Origin: Bacteroidia bacterium
GTDB lineage: Bacteria > Bacteroidota > Bacteroidia > Flavobacteriales > Flavobacteriaceae
Assembly: GCA_018679315.1 (NCBI GenBank)
Contig: JAHHLF010000075.1
Coordinates: 1 to 8,926, forward strand
Reading direction: 5' to 3'
DNA length: 8,926 bases
Both the position numbers and the translations under genes were made by a program. Shown piece after piece: positions 1 to 5,695 of this stretch (the first letter of the stretch is position 1; every line of letters starts with the position of its first letter). Below the pieces are notes generated by a model. The model saw only the letters and a list, made by a program, of their open reading frames with translations. It was not told the origin of the DNA and ran no database searches.

Positions 1-1005
1 ATCCAACATATCTATTTTCTCCAATTGGGTAGCAGCGCCGAATTCTGGTGTCATTACGTAGAGGGAAACATCGCTGTGCTCGATGATCTCTGTATCGCTC
101 TGGCCGATCCCGGATGTCTCAAGGATCACCAGGTCAAAATTAGCGGCTTTAACGATCTCAACGGCTTCATTTACATATTTGGATAGGGCCAGGTTGGATT
201 GGCGTGTCGCCAGGCTGCGCATATATACCCTGGGATTATTGATGGCATTCATTCGGATGCGATCTCCCAGCAAGGCTCCTCCGGTCTTCCGTTTCGAGGG
301 ATCCACAGAAATAATCGCCACTTCTTTTTCCGGAAAATCGGCTAAAAAGCGCCTCACCAATTCGTCTACTAAAGAGGATTTCCCTGCGCCTCCCGTTCCT
401 GTAATCCCTAGTACCGGAATATTTTTTGTTTTGTTTTCCTCGTGAATCGAATTAAGAATATCTTGAACGGATTTAGGAAAATTTTCCGCCGCTGATATTA
501 ATCGGGCTATAGCTTTAGGATCTTTAGATTTTAGTACCTGGTGTTCGTCATTAAGCTGATCGCCGAGCGGCATATCTGATTTGGAGACAAGATCATTGAT
601 CATACCCTGAAGACCCATTTCACGGCCATCATCCGGACTGTATAATCGTGTGATCCCATAGTCCATCAATTCCTTGATCTCCTCGGGGAGGATCACTCCA
701 CCCCCACCTCCGAAGATCTTGATCTCCGGGCGGCCCTTTTCCTTAAGGAGATCATGCATGTATTTGAAATACTCATTGTGTCCACCCTGATAAGAGGTTA
801 TACAGATAGCGTGAACATCCTCCTGGATTGCCGTATTAACGACTTCTTCGACGCTTCGGTCATGGCCAAGATGGATTACCTCTACACCAGTTGACTGAAT
901 GATCCTTCGCATAATATTTATGGATACATCATGGCCGTCAAACAAGGAGGCTGCTGTAACTATCCTGATCTTATTCTTTGGGGTATAAGGGGTAACCGAA
1001 ACCAT
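1..1005 (-). CDS. icmF: Fused B12-dependent isobutyryl-CoA mutase (IcmF type), N-terminal part; runs off the left edge
   Basis: I translated 335 uninterrupted codons on the minus strand from the ATG at 1003-1005; the C-terminal part lies outside the window. The N-terminus is a cobalamin-binding domain: D23-G-H25 is the base-off/His-on motif (H25 would ligand cobalt), followed by SYQGGH (71-76) and a glycine run G99-G103. Next is a MeaB/ArgK-type G domain: Walker A GTGGAGKSS at 203-211, switch region DPSKRKTGGALLGDRIRM at 235-252 and ETSGIGQSD at 296-304. B12 domain, then G-protein chaperone, then (outside) mutase domain is the IcmF order. Known for the family: interconversion of isobutyryl-CoA and n-butyryl-CoA, with GTPase-assisted cofactor loading, in the cytoplasm. 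Position 28, often Gly in DxHxxG, is Ser. The start is chosen because the stretch before VTAASLFDGHD is short and family-like. Substrate specificity cannot be judged because the mutase domain is absent. Confidence 0.92.
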   Translation of the reverse strand, partial: MVSVTPYTPKNKIRIVTAASLFDGHDVSINIMRRIIQSTGVEVIHLGHDRSVEEVVNTAIQEDVHAICITSYQGGHNEYFKYMHDLLKEKGRPEIKIFGGGGGVILPEEIKELMDYGITRLYSPDDGREMGLQGMINDLVSKSDMPLGDQLNDEHQVLKSKDPKAIARLISAAENFPKSVQDILNSIHEENKTKNIPVLGITGTGGAGKSSLVDELVRRFLADFPEKEVAIISVDPSKRKTGGALLGDRIRMNAINNPRVYMRSLATRQSNLALSKYVNEAVEIVKAANFDLVILETSGIGQSDTEIIEHSDVSLYVMTPEFGAATQLEKIDMLD

Positions 1006-1009
1006 GTTT

Positions 1010-1040
1010 CAAAGGTACGCTCTTATTGGCTCATGAGCAA
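1010..1040 (-). promoter_or_regulatory. Bacteroidota-type promoter of the mutase gene
   Basis: On the minus strand, TACCTTTG (1010-1017) matches the -7 consensus TAnnTTTG in full. TTG at 1038-1040 sits 20 nt upstream of it, as expected for the -33 element. The box ends only 4 nt before the ATG, so transcription would start at or next to the start codon and the mRNA would be leaderless or nearly so. This is inferred from motifs only. Confidence 0.65.
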
Positions 1041-1076
1041 CGTCGTGAAGAAAGCTAAGTTGTTTGAAAAGAGGGC

Positions 1077-1102
1077 AAAAAAAAGGGATGCTTTCGCATC
1101 CC
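1077..1102 (-). terminator. Rho-independent terminator of the LRR gene
   Basis: On the minus strand there is a perfect 7-bp stem GGGATGC/GCATCCC closed by a GAAA (GNRA-type) tetraloop, followed at once by eight T residues. It lies 33 bp past the LRR stop codon. The plus strand has no T-run after the hairpin, so it acts in one direction. It separates the LRR transcript from the mutase promoter. Confidence 0.9.
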
Positions 1103-1135
1103 CTATTGATTATATATTAATAAGAAGTGGAACGA

Positions 1136-2014
1136 CTAATTGTCATCTTCTTCAAATTTTGTATCTGCCATCCTACTTTTATTAGGGAGCATTAAGTTTT
1201 TTAAATCTAGCTCATACCCTTTTTTGTCGTAATCAATGGCTAACATGCCTTTTGTATCCAAAAACTCCAATTTCTCAAGAGAATCAAATCTGTTGTTCTG
1301 TATTTGTAAGACTTTGATATTATGAAGATCGGCTAATTCAATAGGGATCTCTCCACTTATTCGATTGTTAGATATGACAAGCTCTTGGAGTTGAGCTAAT
1401 TGTCCAATTGTGGGTGGAATTGAGCCATTCAATTCATTATCAAAAACACCCAGGATTTCTAGTTGGATACACGCTCCAACTGTACTGGGAATGTTCCCAA
1501 TTAATTTATTGCTAGATAAGTTAAGCTCTTTGAGATTAGTTAGATTACCAATGCTGGAAGGAATACTTCCAGAAATAAAATTATTGAACGCCGAGAACAC
1601 TATCAATTCTTTCATATTGCCAATATTCTCAGGCAATTTTCCATCAATCTTATTCATTTCCAATCGAAGGATTCTCAGGGATGTAAGTTCTGTAATACCC
1701 TCTGGGATCTCTCCTGTAATGCTATTAAAAGTTAGATTCAATGAGCGCAATCGAGTTAATTGCTGTATACTTTCGGGAAGTGGCCCCATCAAGTTATTTC
1801 TCGTAAGATTGATCTCAACTACATGGTCACCAAAAACTTTAATTCCATACCATTGGTCCACAGTCTCATTCAAATCCCATTTCCTGATCCATTGATTACC
1901 GTTTGTACTTTGGTAAAGATCTTCCAAAGCTTGCCTTTCAGCCTGCGGTATTTCCGCATATGCCAAATTCAAAAAAAGGACTCCACTAAAGATAAAGGAC
2001 AGCAGCTTTTTCAT
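1136..2014 (-). CDS. Secreted plant-type leucine-rich-repeat protein
   Basis: A 292-residue protein. Residues 1-20 form a signal peptide (KK, hydrophobic core, AYA before E21; no lipobox Cys), so it should reach the periplasm or beyond. Residues 25-60 resemble the N-terminal cap of plant-like LRR proteins (ALEDLYQSTNGNQW, then WYGIKV). Seven exact 24-residue repeats follow (65-232) with the plant-subtype pattern LxxLxLxxNxLxGxIPxxIGxL, then a degenerate eighth (233-253) and a charged tail ending EEDDN. There is no type 9 secretion C-terminal domain and no membrane anchor. Such folds usually bind proteins or glycans, and no specific ligand can be inferred. The gene appears monocistronic, with a -7 box upstream and a strong terminator downstream. 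Sampled 60-base stretches are 30-37% G+C, against 45-55% in samples from neighbouring genes, which may mean recent acquisition. No catalytic residues are recognisable. Confidence 0.9.
   Translation of the reverse strand: MKKLLSFIFSGVLFLNLAYAEIPQAERQALEDLYQSTNGNQWIRKWDLNETVDQWYGIKVFGDHVVEINLTRNNLMGPLPESIQQLTRLRSLNLTFNSITGEIPEGITELTSLRILRLEMNKIDGKLPENIGNMKELIVFSAFNNFISGSIPSSIGNLTNLKELNLSSNKLIGNIPSTVGACIQLEILGVFDNELNGSIPPTIGQLAQLQELVISNNRISGEIPIELADLHNIKVLQIQNNRFDSLEKLEFLDTKGMLAIDYDKKGYELDLKNLMLPNKSRMADTKFEEDDN
1319..1822 (-). repeat. Seven 72-bp units encoding 24-residue LRRs
   Basis: Residues 65-232 of the LRR protein divide into seven units of exactly 24 residues (504 bp) with no insertions. 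The start codons of the units fall at 1822, 1750, 1678, 1606, 1534, 1462 and 1390. The protein pattern (L, N, G, IP positions) is well kept while the DNA of the units has diverged, so this is not a fresh tandem duplication. Confidence 0.85.
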
Positions 2015-2067
2015 AAGGCGGTTGTTTTATCACTGTCAATAAACATGGTTTTATCAGATATTACTTA

Positions 2068-2075
2068 CAAATATA
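2068..2075 (-). promoter_or_regulatory. Candidate -7 box for the LRR gene
   Basis: The minus strand reads TATATTTG, a full match to TAnnTTTG, 53 nt before the LRR start codon, giving an expected leader of roughly 50 nt. No clear TTG -33 element is seen about 20 nt upstream, so the call rests on the -7 box. I see no convincing terminator between the ABC-F stop and this site, so read-through from the ABC-F gene is also possible. Confidence 0.45.
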
Positions 2076-2161
2076 ATGTAAGAATACGATTAAGGGGGGA
2101 TTTTATCGACGATCAACTCATTTTTGTTGTGAAACCTTCAAATTTTGTGGTATAGCGATAT

Positions 2162-4099
2162 TTAGGGCTTTTTGGCCCTCGGATTTTTCCTGCTTTTTTC
2201 TATGTCTTCGGTTACATTTGCCCAGTCGGTCATCAAGTTTTCAAGCTGTAATTTCATATCCTGATATCGATCGAAGAAGGAAGGATCTGAGGATATCTCT
2301 TCATATTTCATTTGAAGGTCATGATCCATCGAGGCAATAACCGACTCTATATCCCCTATTTTTTTTTCTATAGAATTAAGTTTATTCTTTAACGATTTGA
2401 ATCGCTTTTGATCTTGATAGGAAGAAGAACCCGATCTCTTATCGGTGATCTTCTTTACTTGTTTCTCATTTTTCTCTATATCACGAAATGATTCTGCTTC
2501 CCTTTCTTCCAGGTAGTAATCTATATCACCCAGATATTCTTTGATCGTCCGATCTCGAAATTCATAGACCCGGTCTGTGAGGCCTTGCATAAATTCCCGG
2601 TCATGCGACACTATAATAAGCGTTCCTTCAAAATCTTTAAGCGCCTTTTTGAGTACATTCTTGGAAGCAATGTCCAGATGATTGGTAGGTTCATCCATAA
2701 CCAGAACATTAAAAGGTTGCAGAAGCATACGAGCCAGGGCGAGCCTGTTTCGCTCGCCACCGGAAAGTACACGGGTATATTTATCTACTTCTTCACTTCC
2801 AAAAAGAAAAGCCCCGAGTATGTCCCTTACTTTAGTCCGGCTGTGTTCTGTAGCAGCGGCTGTCATGCTCTCCAGCACTGTCTTTGACGGGTCCAGATGA
2901 TCTGCCTGATCCTGTGCAAAATAGCCTACCTTGACTTTGTGCCCCATAGTTAGCTCTCCTTCGTATGCTAGATCCCCGACTAAGATCTTGGCGAGGGTGG
3001 TCTTACCTTCACCATTCCTTCCTACGAAAGCTATCTTTTGTTCACGCTCTACACGCAGTGCTACATTCTCCAATACTATCTTATCGTCAAAGCGTTTGGT
3101 CAGGCCGTTTAATTCGGCCACCACTTTGCCACTTCGTTCTGCCTGGGGAAATTTCACATTCATGACCTGTTGGTCTAATTCATCTACTTCAATGCGCTCC
3201 ATCTTATCCAGCTTCTTTATAAGGGATTGGGCCATGGCTGCTTTGGAAGATTTAGCACGGAACCGATTGATCAGTCGCTCTGCCTGCTGGATCTCCCGGT
3301 CCTGGTTTTTCTTGGTCTTTCGTTGTTGTTCCCTGATCTCCTCCCTCAAGACTAAAAATTCAGAATAAGATTTTTTATAGTCATAGATCTGCCCCAGGCT
3401 GATCTCAATAGTTCTATTGGTAACCCTGTCCAAAAACATCTGATCATGCGATACCAGCAAAACTGCTCCACCAAACTGGGCTAGGAACTGCTCCAGCCAA
3501 ATTATAGAATGCAGATCTAGATGGTTCGTTGGTTCATCCAGTAGCAGGATGTCATTTTCCTGAAGCAATAATTTAGCGATCTCTACACGCATGCGCCATC
3601 CACCGGAGAAAGTTTCCGTAGGCATATCGAAATCAGTAGCTTCAAACCCCAGGCCTTTTAATACGCGTTCTGCCTCTCCTTTATATGTATACCCTCCGGC
3701 GACTTCAAAGCGTTCAGTGCAATCGCTCAAATCATGTATTAGCTGGTTATATCCCTTTGAATCATAATCAGTCCGTTCGGCTAGCTTACCATTGATCTCA
3801 TCTATCTTTTTTTCCAATACCAGGAGTTCCTCAAAAGCAAGGCACGTTTCTTCCATTACTGTACGGCCATCTTCAAAATCTACATCCTGCTTTAGAAATC
3901 CAATGGATATATCTTTATCGATAGCAATAGTACCTCCGTCTCCATTTTCCTGGCCCGCGATCATACGCATCAGCGTAGTCTTTCCGGCCCCGTTTTTTCC
4001 GATCAGACCTACTCGGTCTCCTGGGTTTAACCGGAATGTGATCCCATTAAAGACATCCTGGCCCCCGAAAGATTTAGAAAGTTGATTTACACTCAGCAT
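2162..4099 (-). CDS. ABC-F family ATPase (YheS/Uup-like), ribosome-associated
   Basis: A 645-residue soluble protein with two ATP-binding cassettes and no membrane segments, the ABC-F layout. Cassette 1: Walker A GKNGAGKTT (34-42), signature FSGGWRMR (164-171), Walker B ILLLDEP (184-190, catalytic E189), SHD switch (217-219). The interdomain linker is helical and basic (about 250-305) and contains INRFRAKSSKAAMAQ, which resembles YheS-type proteins. Cassette 2: GRNGEGKTT (360-368), LSGGERNR (445-452), VLVMDEP (465-471, E470), SHD (498-500). A charged coiled-coil C-terminal domain follows (about 530-640). All catalytic residues are intact. Family members act on ribosomes, as translation factors or antibiotic-resistance proteins. 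The linker and size favour a housekeeping factor, but resistance cannot be excluded from sequence. It is divergent from the DUF983 gene, with 62 bp between the start codons. I could not find a clear -7 box for this gene. Confidence 0.93.
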   Translation of the reverse strand: MLSVNQLSKSFGGQDVFNGITFRLNPGDRVGLIGKNGAGKTTLMRMIAGQENGDGGTIAIDKDISIGFLKQDVDFEDGRTVMEETCLAFEELLVLEKKIDEINGKLAERTDYDSKGYNQLIHDLSDCTERFEVAGGYTYKGEAERVLKGLGFEATDFDMPTETFSGGWRMRVEIAKLLLQENDILLLDEPTNHLDLHSIIWLEQFLAQFGGAVLLVSHDQMFLDRVTNRTIEISLGQIYDYKKSYSEFLVLREEIREQQRKTKKNQDREIQQAERLINRFRAKSSKAAMAQSLIKKLDKMERIEVDELDQQVMNVKFPQAERSGKVVAELNGLTKRFDDKIVLENVALRVEREQKIAFVGRNGEGKTTLAKILVGDLAYEGELTMGHKVKVGYFAQDQADHLDPSKTVLESMTAAATEHSRTKVRDILGAFLFGSEEVDKYTRVLSGGERNRLALARMLLQPFNVLVMDEPTNHLDIASKNVLKKALKDFEGTLIIVSHDREFMQGLTDRVYEFRDRTIKEYLGDIDYYLEEREAESFRDIEKNEKQVKKITDKRSGSSSYQDQKRFKSLKNKLNSIEKKIGDIESVIASMDHDLQMKYEEISSDPSFFDRYQDMKLQLENLMTDWANVTEDIEKSRKNPRAKKP

Positions 4100-4138
4100 T
4101 TTGTGACACGAGTTACAATAGTGCGATTAAGAATACGT

Positions 4139-4146
4139 TATTTTTG
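4139..4146 (+). promoter_or_regulatory. Candidate -7 box for the DUF983 gene
   Basis: TATTTTTG is a full match to TAnnTTTG, placed 15 nt before the ATG at 4162. No TTG lies near 20 nt upstream (only a TTA with a 23-nt spacer), so the -33 part is weak. The TTTG of this box includes the TTG codon at 4144-4146 that could otherwise be read as an upstream start. A transcript starting a few bases downstream would exclude that codon. Confidence 0.5.
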
Positions 4147-4161
4147 ACAAAATTCCTGCAA

Positions 4162-4554
4162 ATGTTCAAAAAAGGAAGCAAACTTTACAGCATCTTCACC
4201 GGGACTTGCCCAAAATGTCACCATGAGTCCATGTATGTATTCCGCAATCCATACAGGCCGGGTGGACTTTTTAAGATGCACCAGCGTTGCTCATGTTGCG
4301 AGACCAAATACAAAATGGAACCTTCGTTTTTCTACGGGGCCATGTATGTTAGTTATGCTGTTGGTGTAGCTATAGCGATTGCAGTGTTTCTAATAAGCTC
4401 AGTGATCATGGATGCCTCATTGCCAAAAACGTTCATCGTTATTGTTTCCACATTGGTCCTGCTGCTTCCTGTGATCATCAGACTCTCAAGGAACATCTGG
4501 ATCAACCTGTTTGTCAGCTACCATCCAGAGGCTTGTATCGATCAGAGCCTTTGA
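4162..4554 (+). CDS. DUF983 family zinc-ribbon membrane protein
   Basis: A 130-residue protein from the ATG at 4162. The N-terminal cytosolic part carries two CxxC pairs, C16-PK-C19 and C43-SC-C46, spaced like a zinc ribbon. Two hydrophobic segments (about 58-82 and 89-105) follow, then the conserved-looking RLSRNIWINLFVSYHPE. The KYKMEPSFFYGAMYVSYA stretch is typical of DUF983 proteins in this family of bacteria. The biochemical role of DUF983 is not known to me. The frame is open further upstream to a TTG at 4144, but that codon lies inside the candidate promoter, and the protein begins family-like with MFKKGSKLYSIFTGTCPKC, so I prefer the ATG. It is the only plus-strand gene here, divergent from the ABC-F gene and overlapping the 3' end of the oxidoreductase gene by 13 bp. 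Confidence 0.9.
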   Translation: MFKKGSKLYSIFTGTCPKCHHESMYVFRNPYRPGGLFKMHQRCSCCETKYKMEPSFFYGAMYVSYAVGVAIAIAVFLISSVIMDASLPKTFIVIVSTLVLLLPVIIRLSRNIWINLFVSYHPEACIDQSL

Positions 4555-4564
4555 TATCTTTTTT
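4527..4564 (+). terminator. Weak candidate terminator overlapping the DUF983 stop
   Basis: On the plus strand a 7-bp stem with one G-T wobble (4527-4533 with 4546-4552) encloses a 12-nt loop. Six T residues (4559-4564) follow, but 6 nt away from the stem. The distance and the large loop make it weak. The hairpin lies over the last codons of both convergent genes. The minus strand shows no T-run after it. Confidence 0.25.
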
Positions 4565-4575
4565 CGTATCGATCA
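4535..4575. repeat. Direct repeat of 10 bp across the convergent gene ends
   Basis: GTATCGATCA occurs at 4535-4544 and again at 4566-4575, 31 bp apart. The left copy contains the TGA stop of the oxidoreductase gene on the minus strand (4542-4544). The right copy codes for the SIDRY region shortly before that stop. The period is not a multiple of three, so the copies are read in different frames. Confidence 0.7.
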
Positions 4576-5597
4576 ATACTTAATTCGGGAAGCAATTCTT
4601 TTCCTTTCTCCAGGTATTCCCATAAATGTCTCCCCAGCCAGGGGGCCATCAAAACTCCTCTTGAACCCAATCCGTTGTACAGCACAAGATTGTTGTATTG
4701 AGGATGCCTTCCCAGTAAAGGCCTGCGATCAGGCACAGTAGGCCTTATTCCGGCTTCCTGGGCAACAATCTCATAAGGGCAACTGATCATCGATTCCAGC
4801 TGTTCACTTAATCGTATCCTGGCCGCTTGCGTAGGTTCATAGGTTAAATCCGATCGATCGTAAGTCGCCCCTACCTTGTACAAATCGTCACCAATAGGTA
4901 AAATAAAAACAGGGCCTTTTATCAAAGAGTCCAGCTGTAACTCCAGAGCTTTAATTGTTAATAGTTCTCCTTTATTGCCGACAAGCGGGATGTAGTCAAA
5001 ATAGGTAAGTGCTGTATTCCTGTGCCCGATAGCCCAAATGATACGTTTTGCTTTAAGGTCGCGATATCGAACAGCGTCTTTTGTTAGGTCAAGGGCACTC
5101 ATATCGAATGTTTCCAAGCTATGGCGACCTTGTTTGCTTAGGTTTTCCCTATATTTCTGCACTAGCTTTGGTACATTTACCCGTCCCGTTTCGAGTACGT
5201 TCCCAAAGCCATAAGGAGCAATTAAAGCCTCGTTTGTATTTTGGATGATCTCAGTAGAAAGAAAACGCTTTAATCGGGGATCAGAGGCTGCTTCAAACCA
5301 AAGGTTTTGTTCTTCAGCCGAGGCAAAGCGTCTCTTCAATGTCGTCTCTTCTAAAAAATTCATGTTTAGCTTTACCTCCAGATCCCGATAAAAAGGCAAT
5401 GCATAATCCAGAAAGCTATCCCCTTTCCAAACAGCCTTGAATCTATTCAGGACGACGGGGTTATAGACCCCCCCGGCTACCGTTGAGGCCATTTGCTTCC
5501 CGTCTGATATTACATGAAAAGAATGCCCATTTTCTTCCAGGGCCTCGCAGATCGAAACTCCGGCTAGTCCAAGACCGACAACAAGATAGTCTAGCAT
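4542..5597 (-). CDS. FAD-dependent oxidoreductase (DAO fold, possibly MnmC-like)
   Basis: A 351-residue protein. It opens with a Rossmann dinucleotide-binding motif, VVGLGLAG (6-13), then an acidic/charged stretch and AGGVYNPVV (41-49). It ends with the FAD-binding part GIRPTVPDRRPLLG (283-296) and NGLGSRGVLMAPWLG (308-322). No signal peptide or membrane segment is seen, since the N-terminal hydrophobic stretch is the nucleotide-binding beta strand. This is the D-amino-acid oxidase/glycine oxidase superfamily (DAO), which oxidises amine substrates using FAD. The GSRG...AP pattern near the C-terminus recalls the oxidoreductase half of the tRNA-modifying enzyme MnmC, but the substrate cannot be fixed from sequence alone. 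The gene is insulated from the gld operon by a terminator, so it probably has its own promoter. Its 3' end overlaps the convergent DUF983 gene by 13 bp. Confidence 0.85.
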   Translation of the reverse strand: MLDYLVVGLGLAGVSICEALEENGHSFHVISDGKQMASTVAGGVYNPVVLNRFKAVWKGDSFLDYALPFYRDLEVKLNMNFLEETTLKRRFASAEEQNLWFEAASDPRLKRFLSTEIIQNTNEALIAPYGFGNVLETGRVNVPKLVQKYRENLSKQGRHSLETFDMSALDLTKDAVRYRDLKAKRIIWAIGHRNTALTYFDYIPLVGNKGELLTIKALELQLDSLIKGPVFILPIGDDLYKVGATYDRSDLTYEPTQAARIRLSEQLESMISCPYEIVAQEAGIRPTVPDRRPLLGRHPQYNNLVLYNGLGSRGVLMAPWLGRHLWEYLEKGKELLPELSIDRYEKRYQRL

Positions 5598-5601
5598 AGT
5601 G

Positions 5602-5632
5602 TAAAGGTAATAAGGCTGAAGGTGTTGTATAA
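5602..5632 (-). promoter_or_regulatory. Candidate promoter of the oxidoreductase gene
   Basis: The minus strand has TACCTTTA (5602-5609), one mismatch from TAnnTTTG, 4 nt before the ATG. TTA at 5630-5632, 20 nt upstream, matches two of three bases of the -33 TTG. Box sequence and spacing closely copy the promoter in front of the mutase gene. The -33 part lies in the T-tract of the gld terminator. If real, the transcript would be leaderless or nearly so. Confidence 0.35.
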
Positions 5633-5660
5633 AAAAACATCCCGGCGATTTGCCGGGATG
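5631..5660 (-). terminator. Rho-independent terminator of the gld operon
   Basis: On the minus strand there is a perfect 9-bp GC-rich stem CATCCCGGC/GCCGGGATG with a 5-nt loop (AAATC), followed at once by seven T residues. It lies 35 bp beyond the gldN stop codon. It marks gldN as the last gene of its operon and separates it from the oxidoreductase gene. Confidence 0.93.
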
Positions 5661-5695
5661 CTAATTTGGTATGAATTGGAATTCAGATCAGGTCA

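Noticed and set aside
83..445. Plus-strand open frame of 120 codons
   Set aside because: It lies entirely antisense to the mutase gene, whose motifs (Walker A, switch regions) are clear in the minus frame. The plus-strand peptide has no recognisable features.
931..1185. Plus-strand open frame of 84 codons over the mutase start and the terminator
   Set aside because: It runs through the mutase N-terminus, the promoter and the LRR terminator hairpin and gives a low-complexity peptide with no family features.
1136..2014. LRR protein as a type 9 secretion substrate because gld genes are nearby
   Set aside because: The C-terminus has no T9SS sorting domain pattern; it ends in a short acidic tail. 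Nearness to gld genes alone is not evidence, because T9SS substrates are scattered in genomes.
1136..2014. LRR gene as eukaryotic contamination
   Set aside because: It has a bacterial signal peptide, a -7 box, a rho-independent terminator and no introns. Plant-type LRRs are also known in Bacteroidota.
2162..4099. ABC-F gene as a dedicated antibiotic-resistance determinant
   Set aside because: The linker and C-terminal domain look like YheS/Uup housekeeping members, and no mobile element or resistance context is present. It cannot be excluded, but nothing in the sequence supports it.
4144..4161. Upstream TTG start extending the DUF983 protein by six residues
   Set aside because: The TTG is part of a -7 promoter box, and the shorter form begins like the family.
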